A program made the translations under genes and the position numbers. 64,000 bases of DNA from Pseudomonas syringae (GTDB lineage: Bacteria > Pseudomonadota > Gammaproteobacteria > Pseudomonadales > Pseudomonadaceae), in contig NZ_CP066265.1 of assembly GCF_023278085.1 (NCBI RefSeq), positions 1,022,501-1,086,500 on the forward strand, written 5' to 3'. Below are positions 46,559 through 54,784 of this stretch, one piece after another (the stretch's first letter is position 1; every line of letters starts with the position of its first letter). The notes beneath the pieces are model-generated. The model searched no databases and was not told the DNA's origin. It was given only the letters and a program-made list of their open reading frames with translations.

Positions 46559-46873
46559 GTGATTTCGGGGCGCGTGTTCGACGCTTTCGGTACGATTGTC
46601 CGTATCCGGTGACGCACCAACACCTACTTTTTGATGAGGGAAGGGCGTCGGCAGGAGTTACCTGTCACGCCTGAAAGTACACACTTCGCGATGACTGAAA
46701 ACCTTCCGTTCGCCAGAATTGCAGACCACTTGGGGGGTTCTCTCTCCGCCTCTAAACGCATCGAGTTGAGCGAGGCATTGGGTAAGAATATTTCGTCGAT
46801 TGAGTTGTACCCTGACGCTGTCCGGGCGATCGTTGAGCTTCAAAACTCAGACATCCTGGTAGGGGTTTATTGA
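46559..46873 (+). pseudogene. HAD-family hydrolase remnant
   Basis: From GTG 46559 the frame reads VISGRVFDAFGTIVRIR, then TGA (46610-46612), then RTNTYFLMREGRRQ and continues to 'IELYPDAVRAIVELQNSDILVGVY' and a stop at 46873. 'VFDAFGT' is HAD motif I and 'ELYPDAVRAIxELQ...VGV' the core before motif II, so this is the first part of a haloacid-dehalogenase-like phosphatase. It has an internal stop and lacks motifs II-IV. It is the decayed copy of an otherwise common hydrolase gene beside tRNA-Gly. Confidence 0.72.
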
Positions 46874-47043
46874 GTGATCGAAGGGGAAACGCGGGTCAGA
46901 CAGATGTCGTGTCGAGGGAATCGACGGTGCACCAGATTTTCGGGGCTTCCGGTAGAACTGATGGTGGGGCGGCGAGAAGGTATTGATGGGCTTAGGCGCT
47001 AGGGCGAAATTGCTTGGCATGCCCGGAATTGTTGGCTGGAAGC

Positions 47044-47117
47044 TGGAGCGGGTAGAGGGAATCGAACCCTCAACTAAAGCTTGGGAAGCTTTCGTTTTAC
47101 CACTAAACTATACCCGC
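47044..47117 (-). tRNA. tRNA-Gly (anticodon TCC)
   Basis: 74 nt with encoded CCA. Acceptor GCGGGTA pairs with TACCCGC, D arm AGTTTAGTGGTAAAAC, anticodon arm with loop CTTCCCA (TCC reads GGA), and T arm GAGGGTTCGATTCCCTC. All four stems close. Standalone on the minus strand. Its 3' end is the usual target of integrases, and a partial copy exists at 42926. Confidence 0.97.
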
Positions 47118-47273
47118 TCTGATAGCTGCTCTGAGCGGCTGACTTTGTACCAGAACCCTGCCCTGATTTGAAGCGCTAATTTCACTGCGCAGCGCTTTCC
47201 CTCCTGATTCCCTTCATGAAAACCAACCGCCAGATGAAAACACTCCGCAACTGACGGTGGCTTCCTGCGTGGT

Positions 47274-48155
47274 TCAGAAGGCCAGCGCCTGATGGCGCTC
47301 GACCCGGTTGTGACCGTTATGCGACACCTGTTCCGGTTGCAGGAATGTCATGAGCACCTGTTTCGAATCACGGCAGGCTGCCTTGTGTTCCATGTCCAGA
47401 AAGTGGCCGGTGGCGTCGATGGTGCTGAAGCTGCAATCGCGCAGGTATCTGGAGAAGTGGGCGGCGTCGTTGGCAGACGTGTATTCGTCCAGAGCACCAT
47501 TGATGAACAGCACGGGTGCATTGATGTTTTTGCCGGTGGTCAGGTAATTGTCCGGATCGAGTTCCAGAACCTGACTGAAGTGGTAGTGCATCTGGTCATA
47601 CTCGTGAGCATCCAGGTTGCTGATATGACGGAAATTGAAGCGCTTGAACAAGGCAGGCAGGTGTTTGCCGACGGTGTTGTTGATCAAGTGGCCCATGTCG
47701 TAACGGTTGTGCGCACCCAGGTGCGTGATGCCGTGACACAGGTAGTCATGCATCTTCTCGTTGATCACCGGGGAGAACGAACTGATGACTGCGCTTTCGA
47801 TGCGTTTTGGCCGGTGCGCCAGTGCCACCAGCGTTGCCGCGCCGCCCCATGAAAAAGACAGTACGTGCTCGGCGTTGAAGTGATCGATCAGTTCCAGCAG
47901 CAGCTGGCCTTCCTCTTCCCGGGTCAGCGGTGCGCCATGCAGGTTGTGCGGTTTGGATTTGCCCGAGTAGGGCTGATCGTAAAGCACCACGTTGAAGGCC
48001 GGATGAAGGCTGCGCACGGTCTGGGCAAATGATGCGGTGGTGGCCAGTGAGCCGTTGACCAGAATGATGGTCTTTGCGGCGGCGTCGGTGCGATAGAACT
48101 CGGTGTAAACCCGAAACTGTCCTTGTATGTCCAGCACTGCTTTTTCTGGCGACAT
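47274..48155 (-). CDS. rhlA: RhlA-type 3-(3-hydroxyalkanoyloxy)alkanoate synthase
   Basis: 293 residues from ATG 48155 (AGGAG 8 nt upstream; a longer frame to 48359 is not needed), close to the 295 of P. aeruginosa RhlA. Alpha/beta hydrolase fold: 'TIILVNGSLATTASFAQTVRSL' (oxyanion region), nucleophile Ser in 'HVLSFSWGGAATLVALA' (about 103), Asp in 'FINGALDEYTSANDA' and His in 'IDATGHFLDMEHKA'. RhlA condenses two 3-hydroxyacyl-ACP units to HAA surfactants. In P. syringae HAA alone supports surface wetting and swarming. No rhlB or rhlR/I is adjacent, so HAA rather than rhamnolipid is inferred. Confidence 0.92.
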   Translation of the reverse strand: MSPEKAVLDIQGQFRVYTEFYRTDAAAKTIILVNGSLATTASFAQTVRSLHPAFNVVLYDQPYSGKSKPHNLHGAPLTREEEGQLLLELIDHFNAEHVLSFSWGGAATLVALAHRPKRIESAVISSFSPVINEKMHDYLCHGITHLGAHNRYDMGHLINNTVGKHLPALFKRFNFRHISNLDAHEYDQMHYHFSQVLELDPDNYLTTGKNINAPVLFINGALDEYTSANDAAHFSRYLRDCSFSTIDATGHFLDMEHKAACRDSKQVLMTFLQPEQVSHNGHNRVERHQALAF

Positions 48156-48451
48156 AGGTATAACTCCTGGGGTAAACAGGTATGCGTTGCAACGACGTTG
48201 CACGAGTTTCGTGACAGGCAAGCGATAGCCGATTAAGGGCCCAGGTTGATCCTGACGAGCGGGTCGACAGGTCTTGTTATTGGCGGGCAGTTTGTCGTGG
48301 GCCAGGGGCGCGCATGACAAAGAGTTTCTTGGAATAGGGACGTAACGTATCAGTCGCATGTGGACTGATAGTTCGATTCAAGCAGGCGATCCGCCATCTC
48401 GCAAGTGACCGCTCGTGACATCTCGCGCAATCCGCCAAACGGTCATGACGC

Positions 48452-49144
48452 TTAAAACAGGTTGATTTCCGAGGCATGCAGCGCACGGTAATGACCCGGC
48501 GTCAGCGCCGGGTCCAGCAGCAGATCACCGACGCGTTCTCGATGCAGTTTCACTACCTTGTTGTCGAAGTGGCCGAACATCCGCTTTACCTGATGGTAGC
48601 GGCCCTCGGTGATGCTCAATCGTGCGCTGCGCTGCCCCAGCAAGGTCAATTGCGCCGGTTGGGTGGTTATGTTCTCGAACGCGAAATACAGGCCTTCGGC
48701 GAACAGGGCTGCGTAGCGCTCGTCAATCATCTGCTCGGTTTCGACGTAATACACTTTCGGCAGTCGGGTCTGCGGCTGGGTGAGACGCCGCGACCATTGA
48801 CCGTCGTTGGTGATCAGCATCAGCCCGGTGGTGTTGAAGTCCAGTCGTCCGGCGATGTGCAGTTCGTGCTTGTCAGGCTCGTCCAGCAGGTCGAGTACCG
48901 TGGGGTGCTGCGCATCGAGCGTCGCGCTGACACAGCCTTGTGGCTTGTGCAGCATGAAGTAGCGCGCGGGCTTGCCGGGCTGGAGAATATCCTCGTCGAA
49001 TGTCACGCAGCTGAATTCACGCACTTCATGATGCGGATCACGCGTCGTCAGCCCGTCTACTTTGACCCGGCCGCTGACCAGTGCCAGGCGCACGGTCTTG
49101 CGGTTGAAGCGCGGCAGGTTGCTGAGGAAACGATCAAGACGCAT
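48452..49144 (-). CDS. rsuA: 16S rRNA pseudouridine synthase, RsuA family
   Basis: 230 residues. N-terminal S4 RNA-binding domain ('MRLDRFLSNLPRFNRKTVRLALVSGRVKVDG', about 1-60), then the RsuA/RluB-type catalytic domain with 'LHKPQGCVSATLD' and the catalytic Asp in 'HIAGRLDFNTTGLMLITND' (about 96-114). Size and motifs fit RsuA, which converts U516 of 16S rRNA. Constitutive house-keeping function. It follows the small cysteine-rich gene by 38 bp, as is common in Pseudomonas. Confidence 0.93.
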   Translation of the reverse strand: MRLDRFLSNLPRFNRKTVRLALVSGRVKVDGLTTRDPHHEVREFSCVTFDEDILQPGKPARYFMLHKPQGCVSATLDAQHPTVLDLLDEPDKHELHIAGRLDFNTTGLMLITNDGQWSRRLTQPQTRLPKVYYVETEQMIDERYAALFAEGLYFAFENITTQPAQLTLLGQRSARLSITEGRYHQVKRMFGHFDNKVVKLHRERVGDLLLDPALTPGHYRALHASEINLF

Positions 49145-49182
49145 GGCTGAGGAGAGGCCAGTGAGAACGGATGTGCATCTTA

Positions 49183-49416
49183 CTACGTGCCCTGATGGGC
49201 GGGTTGCACAGGCGCTGTGCCCTCGACTCCGGCACAGCGCGGGCAGAGGCAGGCCTTGTTGCGTACATCGTCAGGCAGTGCAGCAAGCCGCGCCGGATCG
49301 ATGCGTTCGGAAAAGCACCAGCAAGGCTGATCCACGGTGCGCGGGTCGGCCAGGCTGCACCGGTTGCTGAAGCCGCACACAGGGCACAGCGCTGCGTCGG
49401 GAAGGGCGGTTGTCAT
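49183..49416 (-). CDS. cysteine-rich CWC-type small protein
   Basis: 77 residues from ATG 49416. Cysteines: 'CPVCGFSNRCSLADP' (about 13-25), 'QPCWCFSERI' and 'NKACLCPRCAG', the pattern of the cysteine-rich CWC family, likely a zinc-binding domain. No function is known. The C-terminal tail is Ala/Gly/Pro-rich. It precedes rsuA. The ribosome site is weak, so the exact start is less certain; a longer frame to 49545 overlaps the toxin-like gene end. Confidence 0.75.
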   Translation of the reverse strand: MTTALPDAALCPVCGFSNRCSLADPRTVDQPCWCFSERIDPARLAALPDDVRNKACLCPRCAGVEGTAPVQPAHQGT

Positions 49417-49460
49417 GTCGGATGAAGGCGCCTTGCTTGATGAGTGGGGGAGCAGTCGGC

Positions 49461-52400
49461 TCAGGCTATACCGGTAATCACCGAACCCGCTGTGGGGGCA
49501 TGATAGACGGGCGCGCGACTCAGCAGGGCCGATATTGCGGCACACCGGCAGTGCACCAGCAATATCCTGTCGTAATGGATGCCTTGAACCGACAGGCTGT
49601 CAAACAGATCGGCCAGCGACGGCGGGAGCATGCCGAAGCGGTTGCGCACCGTCAGCACATCCATCGGCGTCGGCGGCAACCAGCCCCGCAGAGGTGACGC
49701 TCTGGAGTGGCTCACTACGCGTGCGATCTCGTTATAGGTCTCGTCAGTTGTCGTCTGGAACTTGGACAGGCTGTAATTCTTCAGTCTGCCGGGCAGCGAC
49801 GTGCCTGCAATGAGTTTGTCGGTAATCTGTAGCGGCTCAAGTGGCGTGGGGTGCATCGCTGCGTGCACTGCCGTGTCTGAGCGTGCGAAAGGTCGGGCAT
49901 TCTTGTTGACGACGCGATGCAGTTTCGGGTCCACCAGTTCATAGCCATGCGGCGCGTAGGTGCGAATCTCTGTGCCGTTGGGGATTTTGACGGTACCGGT
50001 CCACGGTGTGTAGTAGCCGTGGGTGCTGACCACCAGCGTTCGCGCCTGACCTCGATCAGACGTCCATAACAGAAACTTCTGACCCAGCTTCCAGGCATGT
50101 ATCGGCAGCAGGTTTGAAGATGCAGCGGCGTTGAGGGTCCAGCGCTTGAGCAGGGCGTCGGTGTGAAAGAATTTCTCCAGCCGGGTCTGGCGCGGCGTCA
50201 CAAAGTGCCTGCGCAGCGGTTGGCTGCTCAGCGCCCTGTTGATCGCAACTGCTGTGTTCTGGGTGTTGCGCGCAGCAGGTTTGATGATTCTGCCCAGTGA
50301 GCGCAGCAGTCGTGGTGTGTGCGGGGTCAGTTGCAACAAGCCCAGCGATAACGTGGCGAGCAGCGCCTGATTTTTTTCCGCGTAGCGGCTGCCCGGTAAC
50401 TGTGTTGCGGCAATGGCCAGTGACGCGATGCCGACCTCCGTCGCCAGGGACGCTATAAACGCGGGTGTCAGTAATAACGACATGGGTATCAGCAGCCGTT
50501 GTAAATGCTGCAGCCGCTCGGCCCAGTCAGCCAGTGAAACCTGCGCCGAAGTGACGATCTGATCCTCTGCATCCTCCAGCGCATTTTGTTTGAGAAGCTG
50601 ATGCAGAAAAGCGAATGGCGTGTCTTCCAGCCTTTTTTCACACAACGAGTGGTGCATGGCCTGTCGCGTGTCAGGGTTGTGCAGCGCGTCGGTCCACGGA
50701 CGCAGGATAGAGGCGGGTGGGCTGGGCGCCTGGACGCCGCCCCACAATTTGAACAGGTAGTCCAGGCGCTGGTGATGGCGGCGTGGAACATAGCGCATGA
50801 CCGTTTCACGCCACTCCGGATTGGCTGTCTCCCGGTTCAGATACCGCGTCAATGCTGTGTCATCTGCAAGTTCGATGAATGCATTGGCGTGCCCCGCCTG
50901 ATAGAGCACTTTCAGTGTGCCCGGCTGTTCGAGTACCAGCAGGCCGGTGTACTGATGCTCCATGCCGTCGATCAATGAGCCCTGAACAAAAAAACCGAGT
51001 GCCCGCCATGGGTGCTGCGCAGAGGGCGTGAGGCTTTCTACAACCCGATCGAACCCGCTGCGCTTGAGACTGCCGCGTTTCAGGCTGATCAGCGCCTGGG
51101 TCATGAACGTGGATCTGAAGGCCTGTTCGATGGTCGCTTTCTGCTGGTCCCAGAAGTGATGGATTCGCTGGGTCATCCAGGTCAGAAAGTCGAACGTTTT
51201 GATGTAATCCTCAAGCGCCTGCGGACTGATCTCCAGCACCTGGCCCAGTTCACTGTTGCCCAGCCCGGTTGCGTCAAAGAAGACTACGGTGCCGCCACCA
51301 TGATCGATGTAGCCGACCGGATGATCGACCCGGTAATTGCTCACCAGCGCTTCGCTCAGGCTGATCGGCTTTTTGTCGGGCGTGTGGACATAGGTAGACG
51401 GCAAACGGGGATCGCCCAATGGTCGGGTCGAATAGCCGGACTGATAGGCGATGAAGACATGCTCCGGATTGAGGGTCAGCCCGTGATTTTCCTGTAGATA
51501 ACTCGCCATGACCTGCGTCGCCATTTTCGAAGCAACCGGCAACTGCTCCAGTATGGCCGGTCGTGTCTGCCAGAGGTCTGCGGCGCCTGCCAGAGCAAGA
51601 CTGCGCGCCACGGGCCTGAGCATATCTGCAGTGTCATGGGTGTGGTTGCCGTACAGGACCCCGGCGAATGAAGCCTGCGTCAGTGCGGCGAACACATCGC
51701 CTTCTATCAGCGGAGCGTCGGCAACAATGCTGACGTGTTCAAGTGCCAGCAGCGCATGACCGTAGAACCCGGATGCGTTCATGGCCGCCAATAATCGACT
51801 GGCCATGTAGTGGGGATCATCGCTGATGTATTCGATGACGTTGCCCTTGGCCCCCAGTATGTGAATAAAACAGTGCGAAGTGGTTTTCGACCTGACCTGA
51901 AATATCCCCGGCACCTGCTCGCCGTTCAACGAGAGTGCGCGAACCTCGGATTTATCGCCTCGTCCACTCGTGTCCAGCGTTTCTGTATCGAGGGGGAGGC
52001 TGCTCAATCCCAAGGCGTCCAGCGCCAGCCAGTAACCGTCGCGGCTGATATGCCGGTGGGTGTGCTGGCGGGCCAGAGTGTCAAGGAACGCCAGTCGCGA
52101 CAAGGTGCGCCAGGTGGCCTCGTGCCGGGTCCGGAAAGCCTGCAGTGCGGCGCTGTAATCGCGATCCAGCGGCATCTCGCCAATCCAGCGGAACACCTGC
52201 GCTGTGGTGAGCAAAGGCGTGTCTTCGGACAATGCAGTGTCGGTTATGGCGCTGCGATGCAGTGCAACAAAATGCTCAGGTTCAAAGCTGGTCAATGCCA
52301 CGTCGGTCAGTGACAGGCTGACGCTGTAATGTTCGCGCCCTTGATCATCCACTGCGGGCCGGTCATCGCTGCTGAAGGTCATCTGCAAGGTGTCCGGGTC

Positions 52401-52793
52401 CAGCACCTTGCCGCTCTTTTGCGTGAGCAGCGTGATCAGTTGTTGGCGAACGTAGTGTTGGCGGGTGGGTGGAACGTCCATGTCCAGCTGGCAGGCTTTC
52501 AGCAGCAGTACCGAGTCGGCAATCAAGCGGAAGCCAGGACTGCTGCGCAGAGTTTTGAGTTGGCGTTCGATGTGCGGCGCGAGGTCTTCCTGCTCTTGCT
52601 CTTCGGGCGAGGGCGGCAGCGCGGTTTCAGTCGTTGGAAAATGGAGTGTCGGGCGTACTGACAGGGCTGAAGCGTTAAGCGTGTCGTGCCGGATATCGCT
52701 GTGCTCGGGGCGCAGAACGCTGGGTTGTTCCAGCAGCAAAGAGTACGGATCAAACAGCGTGTCCTGAACAAGCGGACTCCAGATGGGATTCAT
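49461..52793 (-). CDS. large DUF6543 (dermonecrotic-toxin-like) protein with C-terminal Stv-like domain
   Basis: 1110 residues, no signal peptide. The N-terminal two thirds match the helical DUF6543 'dermonecrotic toxin domain' proteins of Pseudomonas: 'IERQLKTLRSSPGFRLIADSVLLLK', 'TLSRLAFLDTLARQHTHRHISRDGY', 'SMEHQYTGLLVLEQP'-like text (core YTGLLVLEQPG), and 'GIASLAIAATQLPGSRYAEKNQA'. The C-terminal about 200 residues ('RTLVVSTHGYYTPWTGTVKIPNGTEIRTYAPHGYEL', here only core VVSTHGYY and NGTEIRTYAPHG) look like the Stv domain, and 'YDRILLVHCRC' ends the protein. Toxin or effector role is inferred from the family; no adjacent immunity or delivery gene. The terminal Cys-rich motif 'VHCRCAA' may be a catalytic or metal site. 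Confidence 0.72.
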   Translation of the reverse strand: MNPIWSPLVQDTLFDPYSLLLEQPSVLRPEHSDIRHDTLNASALSVRPTLHFPTTETALPPSPEEQEQEDLAPHIERQLKTLRSSPGFRLIADSVLLLKACQLDMDVPPTRQHYVRQQLITLLTQKSGKVLDPDTLQMTFSSDDRPAVDDQGREHYSVSLSLTDVALTSFEPEHFVALHRSAITDTALSEDTPLLTTAQVFRWIGEMPLDRDYSAALQAFRTRHEATWRTLSRLAFLDTLARQHTHRHISRDGYWLALDALGLSSLPLDTETLDTSGRGDKSEVRALSLNGEQVPGIFQVRSKTTSHCFIHILGAKGNVIEYISDDPHYMASRLLAAMNASGFYGHALLALEHVSIVADAPLIEGDVFAALTQASFAGVLYGNHTHDTADMLRPVARSLALAGAADLWQTRPAILEQLPVASKMATQVMASYLQENHGLTLNPEHVFIAYQSGYSTRPLGDPRLPSTYVHTPDKKPISLSEALVSNYRVDHPVGYIDHGGGTVVFFDATGLGNSELGQVLEISPQALEDYIKTFDFLTWMTQRIHHFWDQQKATIEQAFRSTFMTQALISLKRGSLKRSGFDRVVESLTPSAQHPWRALGFFVQGSLIDGMEHQYTGLLVLEQPGTLKVLYQAGHANAFIELADDTALTRYLNRETANPEWRETVMRYVPRRHHQRLDYLFKLWGGVQAPSPPASILRPWTDALHNPDTRQAMHHSLCEKRLEDTPFAFLHQLLKQNALEDAEDQIVTSAQVSLADWAERLQHLQRLLIPMSLLLTPAFIASLATEVGIASLAIAATQLPGSRYAEKNQALLATLSLGLLQLTPHTPRLLRSLGRIIKPAARNTQNTAVAINRALSSQPLRRHFVTPRQTRLEKFFHTDALLKRWTLNAAASSNLLPIHAWKLGQKFLLWTSDRGQARTLVVSTHGYYTPWTGTVKIPNGTEIRTYAPHGYELVDPKLHRVVNKNARPFARSDTAVHAAMHPTPLEPLQITDKLIAGTSLPGRLKNYSLSKFQTTTDETYNEIARVVSHSRASPLRGWLPPTPMDVLTVRNRFGMLPPSLADLFDSLSVQGIHYDRILLVHCRCAAISALLSRAPVYHAPTAGSVITGIA

Positions 52794-52900
52794 GACGGGC
52801 CGTCAAAATGAAAGGATGCCCACTATGTCGGGAAGATCGCTGGTGATGGTCATAACTATGTATCGCGGCTATGTATCGTGGCCATTTATCGAGCTGAAAG

Positions 52901-52933
52901 GCGGCATGCCTGAGTGAGCATGCCGCTTTTTTT
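52901..52933. terminator. hairpin terminator at the end of the guanidine operon
   Basis: 9-bp perfect stem gcggcatgc/gcatgccgc with a short loop, followed by seven T on the plus strand and preceded by A on the minus strand. It sits 3 bp beyond the allophanate hydrolase stop (minus) and before the toxin-like gene. Confidence 0.85.
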
Positions 52934-52935
52934 GC

Positions 52936-54750
52936 TTACATGTTTTGCACGTGCGCACGCCAGCCGCCGAGATGACTGATGTCGCGTGCGCCCTCCAGGC
53001 CATAGGCTTCGCAGATGAAACCGGTCTCCCAGCGGCCGTCGGCCAGTTGCACTTTGCCCAACCCGAGCGGTGCCGGGATACCGGTCAGAAACGAGCCCAG
53101 TTCGGCGCTCGGCAGCTCCCAGACTTCGACGGCAATCGCCACGCCATCCTCGGTCACGCGCACCATGCCGGGCCTGAACGGCGGGCCGCCAGCCAGTGCA
53201 TACAGGCGATAATCGGCTGAGCTTTGCGTGGCCTCCAGCAACCGGCCGCCCCGTTTCCTGAGCTGCCAGTTCAATGCCAGACCGTCCAGATGCGCGCCGC
53301 ACACCACCACTCGGGCCATGTCATTGCTAGCGGTATTGGTCGGAGCAGGCAGCGCAGGGGCGTCACCGCCAATCAGCGGCAGGGCGGTTTGCCGCTGAAA
53401 GGCGTCCGCCAGGCTGAGCAGGTATTGATCGGTGAACGCTCTGCCGAACAGCGTTACGCCCCACGGCAGGCCGTTGTCCATGAAGCTGCTGGGCACGGCG
53501 ATGGCGGCGTAGTCGAGCAGGTTGACGAAGTTGGTGTAGTAGCCCAGTTCCGAGTTGCGCAGCACAGGTTCGGCGCTCAGTTCTGCCGAGGTCACCGGGC
53601 GTCCGATGCTCGGCGTCACCACGCAGTCCAGTCCTTCCAGCGCATGGTCGCAGATCACTTTCAGCGCTTGCAGGCGGTACTGTGCGCGAAAGGTATCGAC
53701 GCCACTGATCAAGGGCGCCTTGGCCAGCACCGCGCGAATCACTGGCAGCACGGCGTCGGGATGGTCCTCCATCAATGACCCGGCGACGCTGTAGCGTTCG
53801 GCCACCCATGGGCCTTCGTACAATAATTGCGCAGCTTCCAGAAAAGGTGAAAGGTCGACGGTAACCGCTTCGCCGCCCAGTGCCGTGAGGCGGTCGATGG
53901 CGTCACCGAACAGCAACGGCCCTTGAATACAGCCAAAGAACTCCAGGTCTTCGGCGCGTGGAACGCCGAAGCGAAACGGGCGCGGAGTGCCGAATGCGGA
54001 GGCGTCGTTCCACTGCGGATTGCGGCGGCTGTACTCGTCGCGTGGGTCAAACCTCGCAACCAGTCCCAGCAACTGGCTGGCTTCCCTCGCCGTGGCGGTG
54101 AAGGTCGACACGCAGTCTTGTGTGCGACAGGCGGGTACTACGCCCGCGGTAGAAATCAGCCCCTTGCTGGCCTTCATGCCGACCAGATTGTTCAGCGCCG
54201 CAGGCACTCGCCCCGAGCCTGCGGTATCGGTGCCCAGGGCAAAACTGCTGACCCCCAGCGCGACCGCCAACGAGGAACCGGAGCTGGAGCCGCCCGACGG
54301 ATACTCCTCCAGAACGCTGTTAGGACACGCGCCGTAGGGCGAGCGACTGCCGTTCAGGCCGGTGGCGAACTGGTCCAGGTTGGTCTTGCCTATCGGCACG
54401 GCACCCAGCGCAATCAACTGTTCGACGACTGTCGCCGAGCGCTCGGGCGTGTAGGCGTAATCCGGGCAGGCGGCGGTGGTTGGAATGCCGGCCAGATCGA
54501 TGTTGTCCTTGATCGCGAAGGGCACGCCGTAAAGAGGCAGATCCTTGAGATCGCGGCCTTCCAGCGCGGCGAGGTAGGGCTCCAGCTCGGCCGGGCTGAG
54601 CAGATGAATAAACAGGTGATAGCCAGGATTGAGCGCAGCGGCTTTTTCCCGCAGGGCCAGGATCAACTGGCGGGGTGACAGACGGCCAGCCTGGTAGGCA
54701 GCGCGCACGCTGTCCAGACGCAGGTTATTCGGCAGTGCTGTGTCGTTCAT
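52936..54750 (-). CDS. atzF: allophanate hydrolase
   Basis: 604 residues, typical of AtzF. Amidase signature domain (1-460): catalytic Lys in 'GVPFAIKDNIDLAGIPTTAACP' (about 81), Ser pair in 'YPSGGSSSGSSLAVALG' (about 155-165) and 'ALGTDTAGSGRVPAALNNLVG'. The C-terminal domain (about 475-600) is the allophanate-hydrolase cyclase-like lid ('VVVCGAHLDGLALNWQLRKRGG'). It splits allophanate into two ammonia and two CO2, the last step of the route. Last gene of the operon, 34 bp after the carboxylase gene. Confidence 0.96.
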   Translation of the reverse strand: MNDTALPNNLRLDSVRAAYQAGRLSPRQLILALREKAAALNPGYHLFIHLLSPAELEPYLAALEGRDLKDLPLYGVPFAIKDNIDLAGIPTTAACPDYAYTPERSATVVEQLIALGAVPIGKTNLDQFATGLNGSRSPYGACPNSVLEEYPSGGSSSGSSLAVALGVSSFALGTDTAGSGRVPAALNNLVGMKASKGLISTAGVVPACRTQDCVSTFTATAREASQLLGLVARFDPRDEYSRRNPQWNDASAFGTPRPFRFGVPRAEDLEFFGCIQGPLLFGDAIDRLTALGGEAVTVDLSPFLEAAQLLYEGPWVAERYSVAGSLMEDHPDAVLPVIRAVLAKAPLISGVDTFRAQYRLQALKVICDHALEGLDCVVTPSIGRPVTSAELSAEPVLRNSELGYYTNFVNLLDYAAIAVPSSFMDNGLPWGVTLFGRAFTDQYLLSLADAFQRQTALPLIGGDAPALPAPTNTASNDMARVVVCGAHLDGLALNWQLRKRGGRLLEATQSSADYRLYALAGGPPFRPGMVRVTEDGVAIAVEVWELPSAELGSFLTGIPAPLGLGKVQLADGRWETGFICEAYGLEGARDISHLGGWRAHVQNM

Positions 54751-54784
54751 GACAGGATTCCCTCGAAATAGAAAATAGATCAGT

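Noticed and set aside
46983..47171. Open frame containing VEGIEPSTKAWEAFVLPLNYTRS
   Set aside because: It is an antisense read of tRNA-Gly; this text is a well-known false protein produced across tRNA genes.
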